Below are positions 9,039-17,168 of a stretch of 64,000 nucleotides of DNA, one piece after another (position 1 is the stretch's first letter; each line of letters opens with the position of its first letter). Source of the stretch: Streptomyces sp. NRRL WC-3742 (GTDB lineage: Bacteria > Actinomycetota > Actinomycetes > Streptomycetales > Streptomycetaceae); contig NZ_JOCF01000044.1 of NCBI RefSeq assembly GCF_000720635.1, positions 1 through 64,000 on the forward strand. Direction: 5' to 3'. The notes beneath the pieces are model-generated. The model saw only the letters and a program-made list of their open reading frames with translations. It had not been told where the DNA came from and made no database searches. The position numbers were made by a program, and so were the translations under genes.

Positions 9039-10057
9039 GCCCTGAACCCCACGTGGACGTGGTCGTGGTGGGTGTCGTCGGTGAAGAACTGGTTGCCGAC
9101 GCCGCCCTGGATCGCCAGCGGCCCGCCCACGTTGTACGAACCGGCGGCGGCCGCGTCCCGCATGAACTGCTCGACCAGAGCGCGGGGCGTGGCCCGGTCC
9201 ACCACCGGGTGACCGTCGATCCGCCACACGTCGAAGGCCCGGCCCAGCGGATGGTCGCTGGGCCGGGTCGTCCCGAACACGTCCAACGGGTGCCCGCTGC
9301 GCACCACACTCACCGAGAAGGCGTACGGCCCGGCCAGGCGCAGCATCGCCTCCAGCACACTGTCGTGCACCGCGCCGCTGCGCAGATCCGCCACCGCCTC
9401 CGGCGGCAGCTCGATCCTCGGCTCGGCCAGCACCCTGGCCACGGCCGGGGCGGGCGTGGCGGTGGCCGCTCCCGGGGCACCCGGGTGCAACTCGGTGACC
9501 GTCCAGCGGGGCTCGGCACGACTGAGGCGCACGTCCACGGTGGTACCGCCCGCCACCACCGACCCGTCCGGGGCGCGCGTCCACCGGCGGCAGACGACCA
9601 GCACGCTCGCCGAGTCGTCCAGCAGCCCCCCGTACTGGGCATCCACCACCTCGACCGTGGCCTCTTCCTCCCCCGTGACCAGCCCCTGCGCCTGCTCCAC
9701 CAACCCACCCGGCACCCCCAACGCCACCACCCGCCGCCGCGCCGCCTCCACCCCCTGCCCGCCCACCGGCCACCCCGCCACCGCAGCCACCACCTCGACG
9801 GCACGGCGCTTCACGTCCGGCTGCAGCTCATCCGGCCCGGGCTGCCACAGCACCGGGCTGGGCAACGGCACCTGCGCGGGAGCCCGACTGGCCTCCCGCG
9901 TCCCGGTGGGACTACTGGTGGGAGTACTGGTGGAATCCCCGGTGGGAGTCCCTCTCGGGCCCGGCCGCCCTCCCCCGCCCGCGCACCCGGTCACCAACAG
10001 CCCCGCCCACAGCACGGTCCGCCGAGCCACACCCGTACCGTTCGCGACGCTCGTCAT
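9035..10057 (-). CDS. Lipoprotein with M15-type (D-Ala-D-Ala carboxypeptidase-like) domain
   Basis: A 340-residue exported protein. The N-terminus has a hydrophobic segment ending in lipobox LVTGC, followed by a Gly/Pro/Ser/Thr-rich linker. The C-terminal third has zinc-ligand motifs of the M15/VanY-like peptidase fold: SDHPLGRAFDVW (SxHxxGxAxD) and HDHVHVGF close to the end. The likely role is cell-wall peptide hydrolysis at the membrane surface, though the central region is not a known domain and catalysis is inferred. It converges on the M4 protease, with stop codons sharing four bases. Confidence 0.75.
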   Translation of the reverse strand: MTSVANGTGVARRTVLWAGLLVTGCAGGGGRPGPRGTPTGDSTSTPTSSPTGTREASRAPAQVPLPSPVLWQPGPDELQPDVKRRAVEVVAAVAGWPVGGQGVEAARRRVVALGVPGGLVEQAQGLVTGEEEATVEVVDAQYGGLLDDSASVLVVCRRWTRAPDGSVVAGGTTVDVRLSRAEPRWTVTELHPGAPGAATATPAPAVARVLAEPRIELPPEAVADLRSGAVHDSVLEAMLRLAGPYAFSVSVVRSGHPLDVFGTTRPSDHPLGRAFDVWRIDGHPVVDRATPRALVEQFMRDAAAAGSYNVGGPLAIQGGVGNQFFTDDTHHDHVHVGFRA

Positions 10058-10144
10058 GCGGCCAGTATCGGACCGAACCTCCCGGGGCGCCGATCGGAGA
10101 TCCTCATCACAGTGCCGTAACCTCGCCCCCGCCCGGGCTTTGTC

Positions 10145-10161
10145 ATTGGCATGACGCCAAT
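10145..10161. promoter_or_regulatory. Inverted repeat over a duplicated start codon
   Basis: ATTGGC, five bases, GCCAAT form a dyad that includes the first ATG (10151) of the acyl-CoA oxidase-like gene. The ten bases ATGACGCCAA recur exactly 12 bases later (10151 and 10163), duplicating the start region. It may be an operator or a small tandem duplication. Confidence 0.35.
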
Positions 10162-11989
10162 CATGACGCCAACGACGAGTGAACTCTCCCGCCTCCTCTT
10201 CGGCCCCGACCGCCGCCTTCACGGCCCCTGGCGCGCCCTCGTCGCCGACCCCGCCATGCACCGCCGCCCCGACACCCCGGCGGCCGATCAGATCGACGCC
10301 TCCTACCGGCGGTTGAAGGAGCTCAACGCCCGTACCGACCCGGTCGCGCTGGCCGCCGACCCCCGGCAGTTGGCCGCCCTGCACGAGTGGACGGGGGTGG
10401 TCGACGGCGGGCTGACCGTGCTGGCCGGCATCCACTTCAACCTCTTCCTCGGCACCCTGCTCGACCACGACCCCTCCCCCAAGCGCCCCTTGGACGACTA
10501 TCTGCGGATGGACCGGATCGGCACCTTCCTGTGCACCGAACTGGGCCACGGCAACGACGCCGCCGCCCTGGAGACCGTGGCCGACTACGACCGCACCGAC
10601 CGCTCCTTCACCCTGCACACCCCCGGGCCCTCCGCCCGCAAGTTCATGCCGAACACCGGCCCGGCCGGCGGGCCGAAGTCCGCCGTGGTCGCCGCCCGCC
10701 TGCGGGTCGAGGGGCGCGACCACGGGATCTTCCTCTTCCTCACCCCCCTGACCGACGAGGACGGCGGCCCGCTGCCCGGGGTCGCCGTCCGTCCGCTGCC
10801 GCAGCGCCCCGGCAGCCCGGTCGACCACTGCGTCACCTCCTTCGACCGGCTCCGGCTGCCGTACGAGGCCCTGCTGACCGGTGCGCACGGCCGGCTCGCC
10901 GACGACGGCACGCTGACCAGCGCCTACGGCAGCAGGCGGAAACGGTTCCTCACCGCGATCGGGCGGGTGACCACCGGCAAGCTGTGCATGAGCGCCGGTG
11001 CGCTCGGCGCGGCCCGGGCGGCCCTCGCCACGGCCGTCCGGTACGCGCAGCACCGCGAGGTGACGGGCGCCCGCCCCGACCGGCGCGTCCCGGTGTGGAC
11101 CCACCGCACCCACCACGGGCCGCTGCTGGAGGGGCTGGCCACCGCGTACGCGATGACCGCCCTGCACCGCGCCACGGTCGAGCGCTGGGCCGCCCACGAC
11201 CCGGCCGACCCGGAGGCGTCCGCCGCCGCCGAACGGCAGGTCGCCGTCACCAAGGGCTGGACGACCTGGCAGGCCCGCGACCTGATCATCGAGGCCCGCG
11301 AACGGTGCGGCGCCCAGGGGCTGCTGCCCGTCAACGGGATCACCTCCTACGCGGCGGACATCGAGGGCACCATCACCGCCGAGGGCGACAACCTGGCGCT
11401 CTGGGCCAAGGCGGGCGCCGAACTCCTGCTGGAGTCCGAGCCCCAGGCGCCCACCGGCCCCACCGGCCCCACCGGCCCCACCGACCCGGGCGCCCCCGGG
11501 GACCTCGACGACCCGGCCGTCCGCCAGCGCCTGCTACGGGCGGCCGTCCGGCTCCGGCTCGCCCGCGCCCGTACCCGGCTGCGCGAGGCCCCCGCCGGGG
11601 ACGGCCAGCGCCGATGGAACGCCGCCGCACCCGACGCCCTGGCCGCCGTCACCGCGCACGCCGAGCACGAGGCTGCCGCCGCCCTGCTCGCCTGGGCCGG
11701 GGCCGCCCGCGACGACACCGCCCGGGCGCTGCTGCACGACCTGCACCGGCTGTTCACCCTGCGCCGGATCGACGCGTACGGGACGCTGCTGCTCGGCGCC
11801 GGGGAGCTGACCCCCGGACAGGCGGCCGCTCTTCCGGACGTGCAGGAACGATCCCTCGGACGGCTGGCGGAACACGCGCTCGCACTGGTGGACGCCTTCG
11901 ACCTGCCCGATGCCTTCTACGCGGCCCGGCCCATCACCGGGCGGGCCTACCAGGACGCCTTGGCCTTCGTGTCCGTCCGCTCCGGCTGA
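10151..11989 (+). CDS. Acyl-CoA oxidase / acyl-CoA dehydrogenase-like flavoprotein
   Basis: A 612-residue protein of the acyl-CoA oxidase type, which would oxidise acyl-CoA to 2-enoyl-CoA with FAD. Recognisable parts are the substrate/flavin region DRIGTFLCTELGHGNDAAAL, the central beta domain, and the helical domain with ITSYAADIEGTITAEGDN, typical of acyl-CoA oxidases. A low-complexity linker PTGPTGPTGPT (about residues 435-450) separates this from a C-terminal oxidase-type helical domain. Two ATGs (10151, 10163) are possible and neither has a clear ribosome-binding site. It ends convergently near a WYL regulator. Specificity is unknown. Confidence 0.8.
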   Translation: MTPIMTPTTSELSRLLFGPDRRLHGPWRALVADPAMHRRPDTPAADQIDASYRRLKELNARTDPVALAADPRQLAALHEWTGVVDGGLTVLAGIHFNLFLGTLLDHDPSPKRPLDDYLRMDRIGTFLCTELGHGNDAAALETVADYDRTDRSFTLHTPGPSARKFMPNTGPAGGPKSAVVAARLRVEGRDHGIFLFLTPLTDEDGGPLPGVAVRPLPQRPGSPVDHCVTSFDRLRLPYEALLTGAHGRLADDGTLTSAYGSRRKRFLTAIGRVTTGKLCMSAGALGAARAALATAVRYAQHREVTGARPDRRVPVWTHRTHHGPLLEGLATAYAMTALHRATVERWAAHDPADPEASAAAERQVAVTKGWTTWQARDLIIEARERCGAQGLLPVNGITSYAADIEGTITAEGDNLALWAKAGAELLLESEPQAPTGPTGPTGPTDPGAPGDLDDPAVRQRLLRAAVRLRLARARTRLREAPAGDGQRRWNAAAPDALAAVTAHAEHEAAAALLAWAGAARDDTARALLHDLHRLFTLRRIDAYGTLLLGAGELTPGQAAALPDVQERSLGRLAEHALALVDAFDLPDAFYAARPITGRAYQDALAFVSVRSG

Positions 11990-12014
11990 GCCCGGCGCTG
12001 GCGAGGGGCACCGG

Positions 12015-12959
12015 TCAGCCGTAGAGGGCGGCGGCCCGGCGGGTGGCCTCGGCCAGGCGGGTACGGAGGGCGGACGGCTGGAGGACCTCGGCCTCGGGGC
12101 CCAGGCGGAGGATCTCGAAGTAGCCGATCTCCCAGGACTCCAGGGGGAGGGTGACGGTGACCCAGCCGTCTCCGTCGGGTGGGCCTGCGGTGGCGAGGGC
12201 GTCGGCGGCGGCGGCGGGCTCCAGGAGGATCGCCAGGTTCTCCACCGCCAGCGGGCTCAGACGGACCAAGGCCCGCTCGCGGAGCATCGCGCGGGCGAAC
12301 TCGCGGGCGGAGGTGTCCCAGTAGGCGGCGAGGTCGAAGTCCTGGTCGCGGTCGAAGCGGTCCTCGGTGACGGTGGCGGTCTCGAAGCGGTCGACCCGGT
12401 AGGAGGCCATCCGCCCGGACGGGCCCCGCGCCGCGAGGTACCACTGCCCGGCCTTGAGGACGAGTCCGTGCGGTTCGAGCCGCCGCTCGCGCGAGCCGTA
12501 GCGGGCGTGGAGGACCCGCTCCTCCCACACCGCCCGTGACACCTCCGGGAGCAGCGGCGGGGTGGCGGCCTCGCGGAACCAGGCGGGGGCGTCGAGGTGG
12601 AAGCGTTGGACGGCCGCCGCCGGGGCGTCCCCCACCACCGCCGCGACCTTGAGGCGGGCGGCGAGGGCCTGCCCGGCGAGGCCCATCTCGCGCAGGGGGC
12701 CGGGGAGTCCGGCCAGGTGCAGGACCTCGGCCTCGGCACGCTCGAGGCCCGTGAGCCGGGTGCGGTAGCCGTCGACGAGCCGGTAGCCGCCGCCCCGGCC
12801 GCGTTCGGCGTAGACGGGCACCCCGGCCTCGGCGAGGGCGGCGACGTCGCGTTGCACGGTGCGCTCGGAGACCTCGAGTTCGACGGCGAGGTCCGCGGCG
12901 GTCATCGCGCGCCGGTTCTGGAGGAGCAGGAGCAGCGCGATCGCCCGGCTGGCCCGCAC
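12015..12959 (-). CDS. HTH/WYL-domain transcriptional regulator
   Basis: A 314-residue regulator with an N-terminal DeoR/HTH_11-type helix-turn-helix (MTAADLAVELEVSERTVQRDVAALAEAG) followed by a WYL ligand-sensing domain (LKAGQWYLAARGPSGRMASYRVDRF) and a WCX-like C-terminal part. The GTG start at 12959 has GGAAGGA six bases upstream; a longer reading would run into the palindromic element at 12973-13023 and is rejected. Such proteins often bind nucleotides or nucleic acids or respond to DNA damage. Target genes are unknown; neighbours are an oxidase (convergent) and a flavin-reductase-like gene upstream on the same strand. Confidence 0.88.
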   Translation of the reverse strand: MRASRAIALLLLLQNRRAMTAADLAVELEVSERTVQRDVAALAEAGVPVYAERGRGGGYRLVDGYRTRLTGLERAEAEVLHLAGLPGPLREMGLAGQALAARLKVAAVVGDAPAAAVQRFHLDAPAWFREAATPPLLPEVSRAVWEERVLHARYGSRERRLEPHGLVLKAGQWYLAARGPSGRMASYRVDRFETATVTEDRFDRDQDFDLAAYWDTSAREFARAMLRERALVRLSPLAVENLAILLEPAAAADALATAGPPDGDGWVTVTLPLESWEIGYFEILRLGPEAEVLQPSALRTRLAEATRRAAALYG

Positions 12960-12972
12960 GTGGTGTCCTTCC

Positions 12973-13023
12973 CTAGGCCGTCTCTTTCGGACCGCCCGGC
13001 GTGATCCGAAAGACACGGCCTAG
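12973..13023. mobile_element. 51-bp CTAG-flanked palindromic mini-element
   Basis: Two 19-bp arms (12973-12991 and 13005-13023) are inverted copies with one mismatch, separated by 13 bases. Each end is CTAG, which fits the YTAR target duplications of IS5-type elements. The arms carry GGCCGT and CTTTCGGA, reminiscent of terminal repeats of actinomycete insertion sequences. No transposase is nearby, so this is either a MITE-like element or the joined ends left after loss of an insertion sequence. It could also terminate transcription from the gene at 13070-13618. Confidence 0.5.
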
Positions 13024-13069
13024 ACGAGAGGCCATTGTCGCCTCAGCCCAGCAACGGCATCCCGGTGCG

Positions 13070-13618
13070 TCACGCCTCCTCCGGCTTCGCGTCCTGCGCA
13101 CCGGCGATGAGCTTGGTCGGGTCGGCGGCGAAGACGGTCATCCACTGCGGGTGCAGCCGGTAGTAGACGACCTCCTCCTCCCAGTCGAACATCTCGGCGC
13201 CGTACAGCTCCTGGAGGTACGCCAGCAGCTCCGGCCAGGCGGCGGAGGGCTCCTCGCCGTACGGGTTGAGGATCTCGACCGTGCCGTGGGTGAACACGCC
13301 GAGCTCCTCCCCCCGCATGTGCGCCGCGCTGACGGCCGGACGGGCGGCCATGTGCCGGGCCTTGGCGGCGCGGCGCGCGGTGCCGAAGTGCCACATGCCG
13401 TGGAGGAAGTGCCCGTCGGCGCCGCTGATCCGCGGCTCGCCCTTGGCCGTGACGGTGGACAGCGCGAGGGTGCACATGCCGGTGAGCACGCCGGTGAGCT
13501 GTTCGGCGGTGACGGTGCGCTCGTCGCTGATGATCGAGCGCAGGTGGGCGCTGGAGCGGGAGAGCGAGGCGTCGAGGAGGGCCTGGAGCCGCTGGAGCTC
13601 CTCGGGGGTTTCGCGCAT
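13070..13618 (-). CDS. Pyridoxamine 5'-phosphate oxidase-family (flavin/F420-binding split-barrel) protein
   Basis: A 182-residue protein with the split beta-barrel fold of PNPOx-like enzymes: an N-terminal helix, GVLTGMCTLALSTVTAKGEPRISGADGHFLHGMWHFGTARRAAKARHMAARPAVS in pieces typical of the family, and a C-terminal region ending HPQWMTVFAADPTKLIAG. Such proteins bind FMN, F420 or haem and act as reductases or oxidases. The ATG at 13618 follows AGGAA eight bases upstream. It is followed by the palindromic mini-element. Substrate cannot be told. Confidence 0.75.
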   Translation of the reverse strand: MRETPEELQRLQALLDASLSRSSAHLRSIISDERTVTAEQLTGVLTGMCTLALSTVTAKGEPRISGADGHFLHGMWHFGTARRAAKARHMAARPAVSAAHMRGEELGVFTHGTVEILNPYGEEPSAAWPELLAYLQELYGAEMFDWEEEVVYYRLHPQWMTVFAADPTKLIAGAQDAKPEEA

Positions 13619-13694
13619 GGGGAGGGTTCCTGTCGAAGAGTGGTCGTCCCGGCCGGTGCCACGGACGGCGCCGGCCGGCTCCTCCCACTGTTCC

Positions 13695-13729
13695 CCCGAA
13701 ACCCGACACCTTCTGTCGTCTTTCGGGGC
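13695..13729 (-). terminator. Hairpin downstream of the SDR gene
   Basis: Arms 13695-13709 and 13715-13729 pair at 13 of 15 positions around a five-base loop. They lie 29 bases beyond the stop of the minus-strand SDR gene (13758) and upstream of the next gene, so a terminator is the simplest reading. Confidence 0.6.
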
Positions 13730-13757
13730 ACAGTCACCCGCACGTCTCCCGCGCGGG

Positions 13758-14807
13758 TCAGGACGCCTCGGCCACCAGCCGCCCCGCCCACCGCTGCAGC
13801 GCGGGCACGACGGGCGGGTGCGTCAGGCCCAGCGTGGTGGCGAGGCGGGTGGCGGAGGCGGTGTCGTACTGGTCCTCGGAGAGGAAGGTGAGCGCCTCGG
13901 GGCTGGCGCCGGTGATGCTGCGCGGCAGGTGGCGCACCAGCCCGACGGGGACCAGGGCGCGGGGCGGGCGCACGCCGAGGTGGCCGGCCAGGTGCTCGAC
14001 GAGCTCGGGGAAGTAGGGCGTCGCCGGGTCGAGGACGGTGTGGGCCTGGACGGGCGCGTCGTCGAAGGCGGGGACGGCGGCCAGGAAGGCGACGAGGTGG
14101 TCCACGGTGACCACGGGCACGAAGGTGCGCTTCGAGCCGGGCAGCAGGGTCAGCTGCCCGGCCTTGAGCTGGCGGACGACGCTGGCCAGGCCGAAGCGCT
14201 GCCCGGACTCGCCGGTCTGCGAGTGCCCGATGACGTTGCTCGGGTTGACGGTGGTCAGCGGCACGCCGAGTTCGGGGGCGGTGACGCGGATCGCGGCGTC
14301 GCCGAGCCGCTTGGAGGCCGGGTACGCCCCGTGGGTGCTGTAGAGGGTGTCGGCCGCCTGCGTCGCGAGGGGGTAGCGCGGCCGGGTGTCGCTCCCGGTA
14401 CGGTAGCCGGAGAGGTGGACGTGGCGGCGCAGCCGCGGCCGAGTGGCGGACCAGCGCAGCGCGTTGAGGGCGCCCTGCACGTTGACGGGCTCGGCCTCGG
14501 CGCGGGTGAGTCCGAACTGGTAGCGGGCGGCGAGGTTGTACACGTCGCGCACCTCACCGAGCCGGCCCTCGTCCTCGGCGCCGATGCCGAGCCCCGGCGC
14601 GGTGACGTCGGCGGCGACGGTGGTCAGCCCGCTCTCGTCGGCGCCGTGGGTGCGCAGCCAGCGGCGCAGCGCGGCGCCGGCCGTGGTGCCCCGGAAGGAG
14701 GCGGCCACCGGCGTGCCCCGGCCGAGGAGTTCGAGGACGAGCCACCGGCCGATGAATCCGGTGGCGCCGAGGACGAGCACGCGGGGCGGCGGCGGGGTGG
14801 GCGGCAT
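13758..14807 (-). CDS. Extended SDR / thioester-reductase-like NAD(P) epimerase family protein
   Basis: A 349-residue extended short-chain dehydrogenase. The Rossmann motif is VLGATGFIGR at residues 10-19 and the active-site pair is in YPASK, preceded by STHGA. The sequence (CGTT-like RGTTAGAALRRWL, PSNVIGHSQTGESGQRFG) resembles thioester reductase-like and sugar/sterol epimerase members. The ATG at 14807 has GGAGAA upstream. No biosynthetic cluster surrounds it, so the substrate is open. It is followed by a terminator-like hairpin. Confidence 0.8.
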   Translation of the reverse strand: MPPTPPPPRVLVLGATGFIGRWLVLELLGRGTPVAASFRGTTAGAALRRWLRTHGADESGLTTVAADVTAPGLGIGAEDEGRLGEVRDVYNLAARYQFGLTRAEAEPVNVQGALNALRWSATRPRLRRHVHLSGYRTGSDTRPRYPLATQAADTLYSTHGAYPASKRLGDAAIRVTAPELGVPLTTVNPSNVIGHSQTGESGQRFGLASVVRQLKAGQLTLLPGSKRTFVPVVTVDHLVAFLAAVPAFDDAPVQAHTVLDPATPYFPELVEHLAGHLGVRPPRALVPVGLVRHLPRSITGASPEALTFLSEDQYDTASATRLATTLGLTHPPVVPALQRWAGRLVAEAS

Positions 14808-14919
14808 GACGGGTTCTCCAGGGATCTGTCGACTCGTGGATTGCGTGTGGTGCCGGGATCGTGACGTTGTGCGGCCGTCGCGCGCGGCTGACGATAGACC
14901 GTCGCGCGTCGTCCTGTCG

Positions 14920-14946
14920 ATGGATCAGATGGATCGAATGGATCAA
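14920..14946. repeat. Three 9-bp direct repeats (ATGGATCRR)
   Basis: ATGGATC occurs at 14920, 14929 and 14938, in exact 9-base steps, in the 206-base gap upstream of the SDR gene and downstream of the methyltransferase gene. It could be a regulator-binding array or a slippage product. Nothing else is seen in this gap apart from a duplicated GGGCCGGGCACGTTC near its end. Confidence 0.5.
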
Positions 14947-15013
14947 TCGGCCGTCCCCCGAGCCGAGTTCATGCCTGGCGCCGTCAGGCCGGGCACGTTC
15001 GGGCCGGGCACGT

Positions 15014-15622
15014 TCAGACCGCCGGGCGCTCCAGGACCAGCAGCGTCCAGTGCACTCCCCCGCGCCCGTGCAGGTCCTGCCGCGACGCCTGGTGCACCGG
15101 GCGCAGGCCGTACTCCGCGGCGAGGGCGAGGGTCTCCTCGTCGGGGACGTCGTACATCCGCCGCCCGGCGGGGACGGGCCCGTGGCGCACGGTGAGGGAG
15201 AGTCGGCCGCCGGGGGCGAGGAGGCTTCCCACCGTCCGCAGGGCGGTCCGGCGCTCCCCGGGGGCGAGGTGCATCCAGACGGCGGTGACCAGGACGAGGT
15301 CGTAGCGCTCGCCGCTCGCGCGCACCTGCGGCAGGTCGGGCAGCGCGTCCGACATCCACCGCACGCCGCTTCCGGCGTGCAACCGCTCGCCGTGGGCGCG
15401 CAGTTCGGGCGTCGGCTCGACGGCGAGGACGTGGTGTCCGAGGGCGGCGAGGGCGGCGGCGTCGCGCCCGGTGCCGGCGCCGAGGTCGAGGACGGCGGCG
15501 GGCGCGGGCGGGTAGTGGGCGAGCAGCTCGCCGTGAACCTCGTCGAAGCTCACGCTCTCGTACTGGACGGCGAGTTCGTCGGCCGCCTCGCCGTATCCGA
15601 GTGTTCCGGCGGGTCGGGTCAT
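15014..15622 (-). CDS. Class I SAM-dependent methyltransferase
   Basis: A 202-residue methyltransferase of the Methyltransf_11/25 type. Motif I is AVLDLGAGTGRDAAALAALG and the acidic end of beta-2 is VLAVEPT; motif IV region is YDLVLVTAVWMHL. The C-terminus ends LLVLERPAV. The ATG overlaps the stop of the preceding frameshifted gene (ATGA), implying translational coupling in an intact ancestor. Substrate unknown; small-molecule or biosynthetic intermediates are typical. Confidence 0.85.
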   Translation of the reverse strand: MTRPAGTLGYGEAADELAVQYESVSFDEVHGELLAHYPPAPAAVLDLGAGTGRDAAALAALGHHVLAVEPTPELRAHGERLHAGSGVRWMSDALPDLPQVRASGERYDLVLVTAVWMHLAPGERRTALRTVGSLLAPGGRLSLTVRHGPVPAGRRMYDVPDEETLALAAEYGLRPVHQASRQDLHGRGGVHWTLLVLERPAV

Positions 15623-16118
15623 GTCGTGTCCCCCATGATGACGGCGTCGCCGGCCGCGGCGGCGCCTGCGAAGAAGTCGCGCAGGTCGCGCAGGTCACCG
15701 ACGACGCGTGCGGCCCACGTCTCGGACCAGGTGTGGTGGAGCCGAGCGCGGCGACCGTCCGGGCGAGGACGGCGGCCTGCTGGCGGACGAGCTCGCCGAG
15801 CGCGGAGTCGCGCAGGAAGAGGGAGGCGACGGCGACCTGGTCGGGGCGCAGCACGAGCGGTGCGCCGCGCTCGGGGCGGCCGGGCCCGCCGTAGACGGGC
15901 AGCCGGGCCGCCGGGTCGGGATGGAAGCCGTTCTCGGTGAGCGCGAGTTCCATCAGCAGCGCGGTGCTGCGGACGCCGAGGGCGAGCCCGGCGGCGGCGA
16001 GCCGGTCGTAGCCGCCGTCGCGGTGCCGGGGCACCAACTCGCCGAGTTCCTCGGGCGAGCAGGCGTCGACGGCCTGGCCCGGCAGCCGGCGCCAGTAGTG
16101 ATCGACACTCACCCGCAC
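15619..16118 (-). pseudogene. Frameshifted hypothetical gene, possibly DUF1877-like
   Basis: Reading starts at GTG 16118 (or GTG 16112) with MRVSVDHYWRRLPGQAVDA and continues coherently to ...ARTVAALG near 15740. It then becomes implausible (STTPGPRRGPH...), while the neighbouring frame resumes with LHHTWSETWAARVVGDLRDL, continues FFAGAAAAGDAVIMGDTT and stops at 15619, overlapping the methyltransferase ATG. One missing base near 15735-15745 explains this. The joined protein would be about 165 residues; its LRDFFAGAAAAGDAV end recalls DUF1877/YfbM proteins, a tentative match. It is either a recent mutation or a sequencing error. Confidence 0.65.
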
Positions 16119-16151
16119 AGCCTAACGAACGGCGGCCGGACGGGAAGCCGA

Positions 16152-16382
16152 TCACGCCTCGCCGGGGTGCCAGGACGGCCATTCCCACGGGCGGTCGGCC
16201 CAGCGCACGCGCTCGGGGTCGCGCGGGTCGAGGTCGGGGAACAACTGGTGAACGCGGGGCTCGAACTCCTCGGGCGCGAGCGGCTCCCAGCCGTGCCCTT
16301 CGAAGTGGACGAGTCGGTAGCGGCTGTCGGTGCGGAACGCGGCCACGTCGACCAGGGGTTCGGTCGTGCTGTTCGTCTCCAT
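16152..16382 (-). CDS. Small hypothetical protein (76 aa)
   Basis: Begins METNSTTEPLVDVAAF and is rich in Trp, Pro and acidic residues toward the end (RWADRPWEWPSWHPGEA). It has no signal or membrane segment and I do not recognise the family. The ATG at 16382 is chosen; an in-frame ATG at 16394 is possible and neither has a good ribosome-binding site. Codon use is coding-like. The divergent neighbour is the Pro-rich secreted protein. Confidence 0.55.
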   Translation of the reverse strand: METNSTTEPLVDVAAFRTDSRYRLVHFEGHGWEPLAPEEFEPRVHQLFPDLDPRDPERVRWADRPWEWPSWHPGEA

Positions 16383-16517
16383 GAGCCCAAGCATGTGACC
16401 GGGCGGCAACCGGCGCCCGTCCAGACCCCTCTTCCGGGTCATGTCCCGGCGTCCGCGCGCTCGTTGAGCAGGTGGCTCGACGCTTACGCGAGCGTTCGGT
16501 TCCGGGAGGACGAGGAC

Positions 16518-17117
16518 ATGACGGGGCAGCCGCCTACCGCAGGGCCGTGGCAGTGGCCGCAGAACGCCTGGCAGCCTCCCCCGGTGCCCGTGCCGCCCCC
16601 GCCGGGCCAGGCCCCGGCGCCCGCTGCTCCGCCTCCGCCTCCGGGGCGGCGCTCGCGCAGGGCGTGGGCGGTGGCGGCGGTGGGTACGGGCGCGGTGCTG
16701 GCCGCCGTCCTGGTGACCTGCGGGCCGGGTTCGGGTACCGACGTGCGGCCTGCGGCCCTGGCCACCCCGGCGCCGGGGCCCGTGCCCTCGCCGCTGCCCG
16801 CCCCGCCGCCGACACCGCCGCAGGGCGCGGGCGAGGAGCAGGGCCCGGCCGCCGAGAACGCCCTCGCCCAGTCGGCCCAGTCGGCGCAGTCGGCCCAGCC
16901 GTCCGCGCTGTCCGCGCCGTCCCCGTCGCCGGGCGCGCGGCCGAAGCCCTCCCACTCCCCGCATCCGGCCGGCCGCAGCGCCGCCGCCTCCGCGGCGCCC
17001 GCCGGGGCGACCCTGCCGAGCCCGGGCCCGGGCAACCCCTGTGACCAGGGCGAACACGTCGCCCACTGGCCCGCCGACTCCGAGCAGGCCCGGATCTGCC
17101 GCCACCTGTACGGCTGA
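16518..17117 (+). CDS. Proline-rich single-pass membrane-anchored protein
   Basis: A 199-residue protein. Residues 1-45 are cytoplasmic and Pro/Gln-rich (QPPPVPVPPPPGQAPAP), a basic RRSRRAW stretch leads into one membrane helix (about 50-68), and the outside part is a Pro/Ala/Ser linker with the repeat QSAQSAQSAQ. It ends in a short conserved-looking tail with two cysteines (NPCDQGEHVAHWPADSEQA and ICRHLYG). The start at 16518 has GGAGGA upstream. The layout suits a surface-exposed sensor or wall-spanning stalk; function is unknown. Confidence 0.7.
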   Translation: MTGQPPTAGPWQWPQNAWQPPPVPVPPPPGQAPAPAAPPPPPGRRSRRAWAVAAVGTGAVLAAVLVTCGPGSGTDVRPAALATPAPGPVPSPLPAPPPTPPQGAGEEQGPAAENALAQSAQSAQSAQPSALSAPSPSPGARPKPSHSPHPAGRSAAASAAPAGATLPSPGPGNPCDQGEHVAHWPADSEQARICRHLYG

Positions 17118-17131
17118 CGGGAGCCGATGGG

Positions 17132-17166
17132 GCGGGGGCTCCACCCCCCACAGGCGGAGCCCCCGC
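17132..17166. terminator. Bidirectional terminator hairpin
   Basis: An 11-bp perfect inverted repeat (17132-17142 and 17156-17166) with a 13-base loop sits between the convergent ends of the Pro-rich protein gene (17117) and the acyltransferase gene (17169). Confidence 0.75.
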
Positions 17167-17168
17167 GT

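Noticed and set aside
7356..9773. 805-codon minus-strand ORF across the protease gene
   Set aside because: The product is Gly/Val/Ala low-complexity with no motif, and it lies antisense to the M4 protease with its intact HEMTH site.
11451..11490. Collagen-like repeat in the acyl-CoA oxidase gene
   Set aside because: It is a short in-frame Pro-Thr-Gly linker of 3-4 units, not a structural collagen domain or a mobile repeat.
12960..13016. N-terminal extension of the WYL regulator through the palindromic element
   Set aside because: The extension MSFGSRRAVRKRRPREGHH is basic and unlike the family; the GTG at 12959 has a proper ribosome-binding site.
14943..15620. Arg/Pro-rich continuation of the 16118 reading frame, ending with a collagen-like PGLTAPGMNSARG
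   Set aside because: It is the out-of-frame continuation after the frameshift and overlaps the methyltransferase antiparallel to no purpose.
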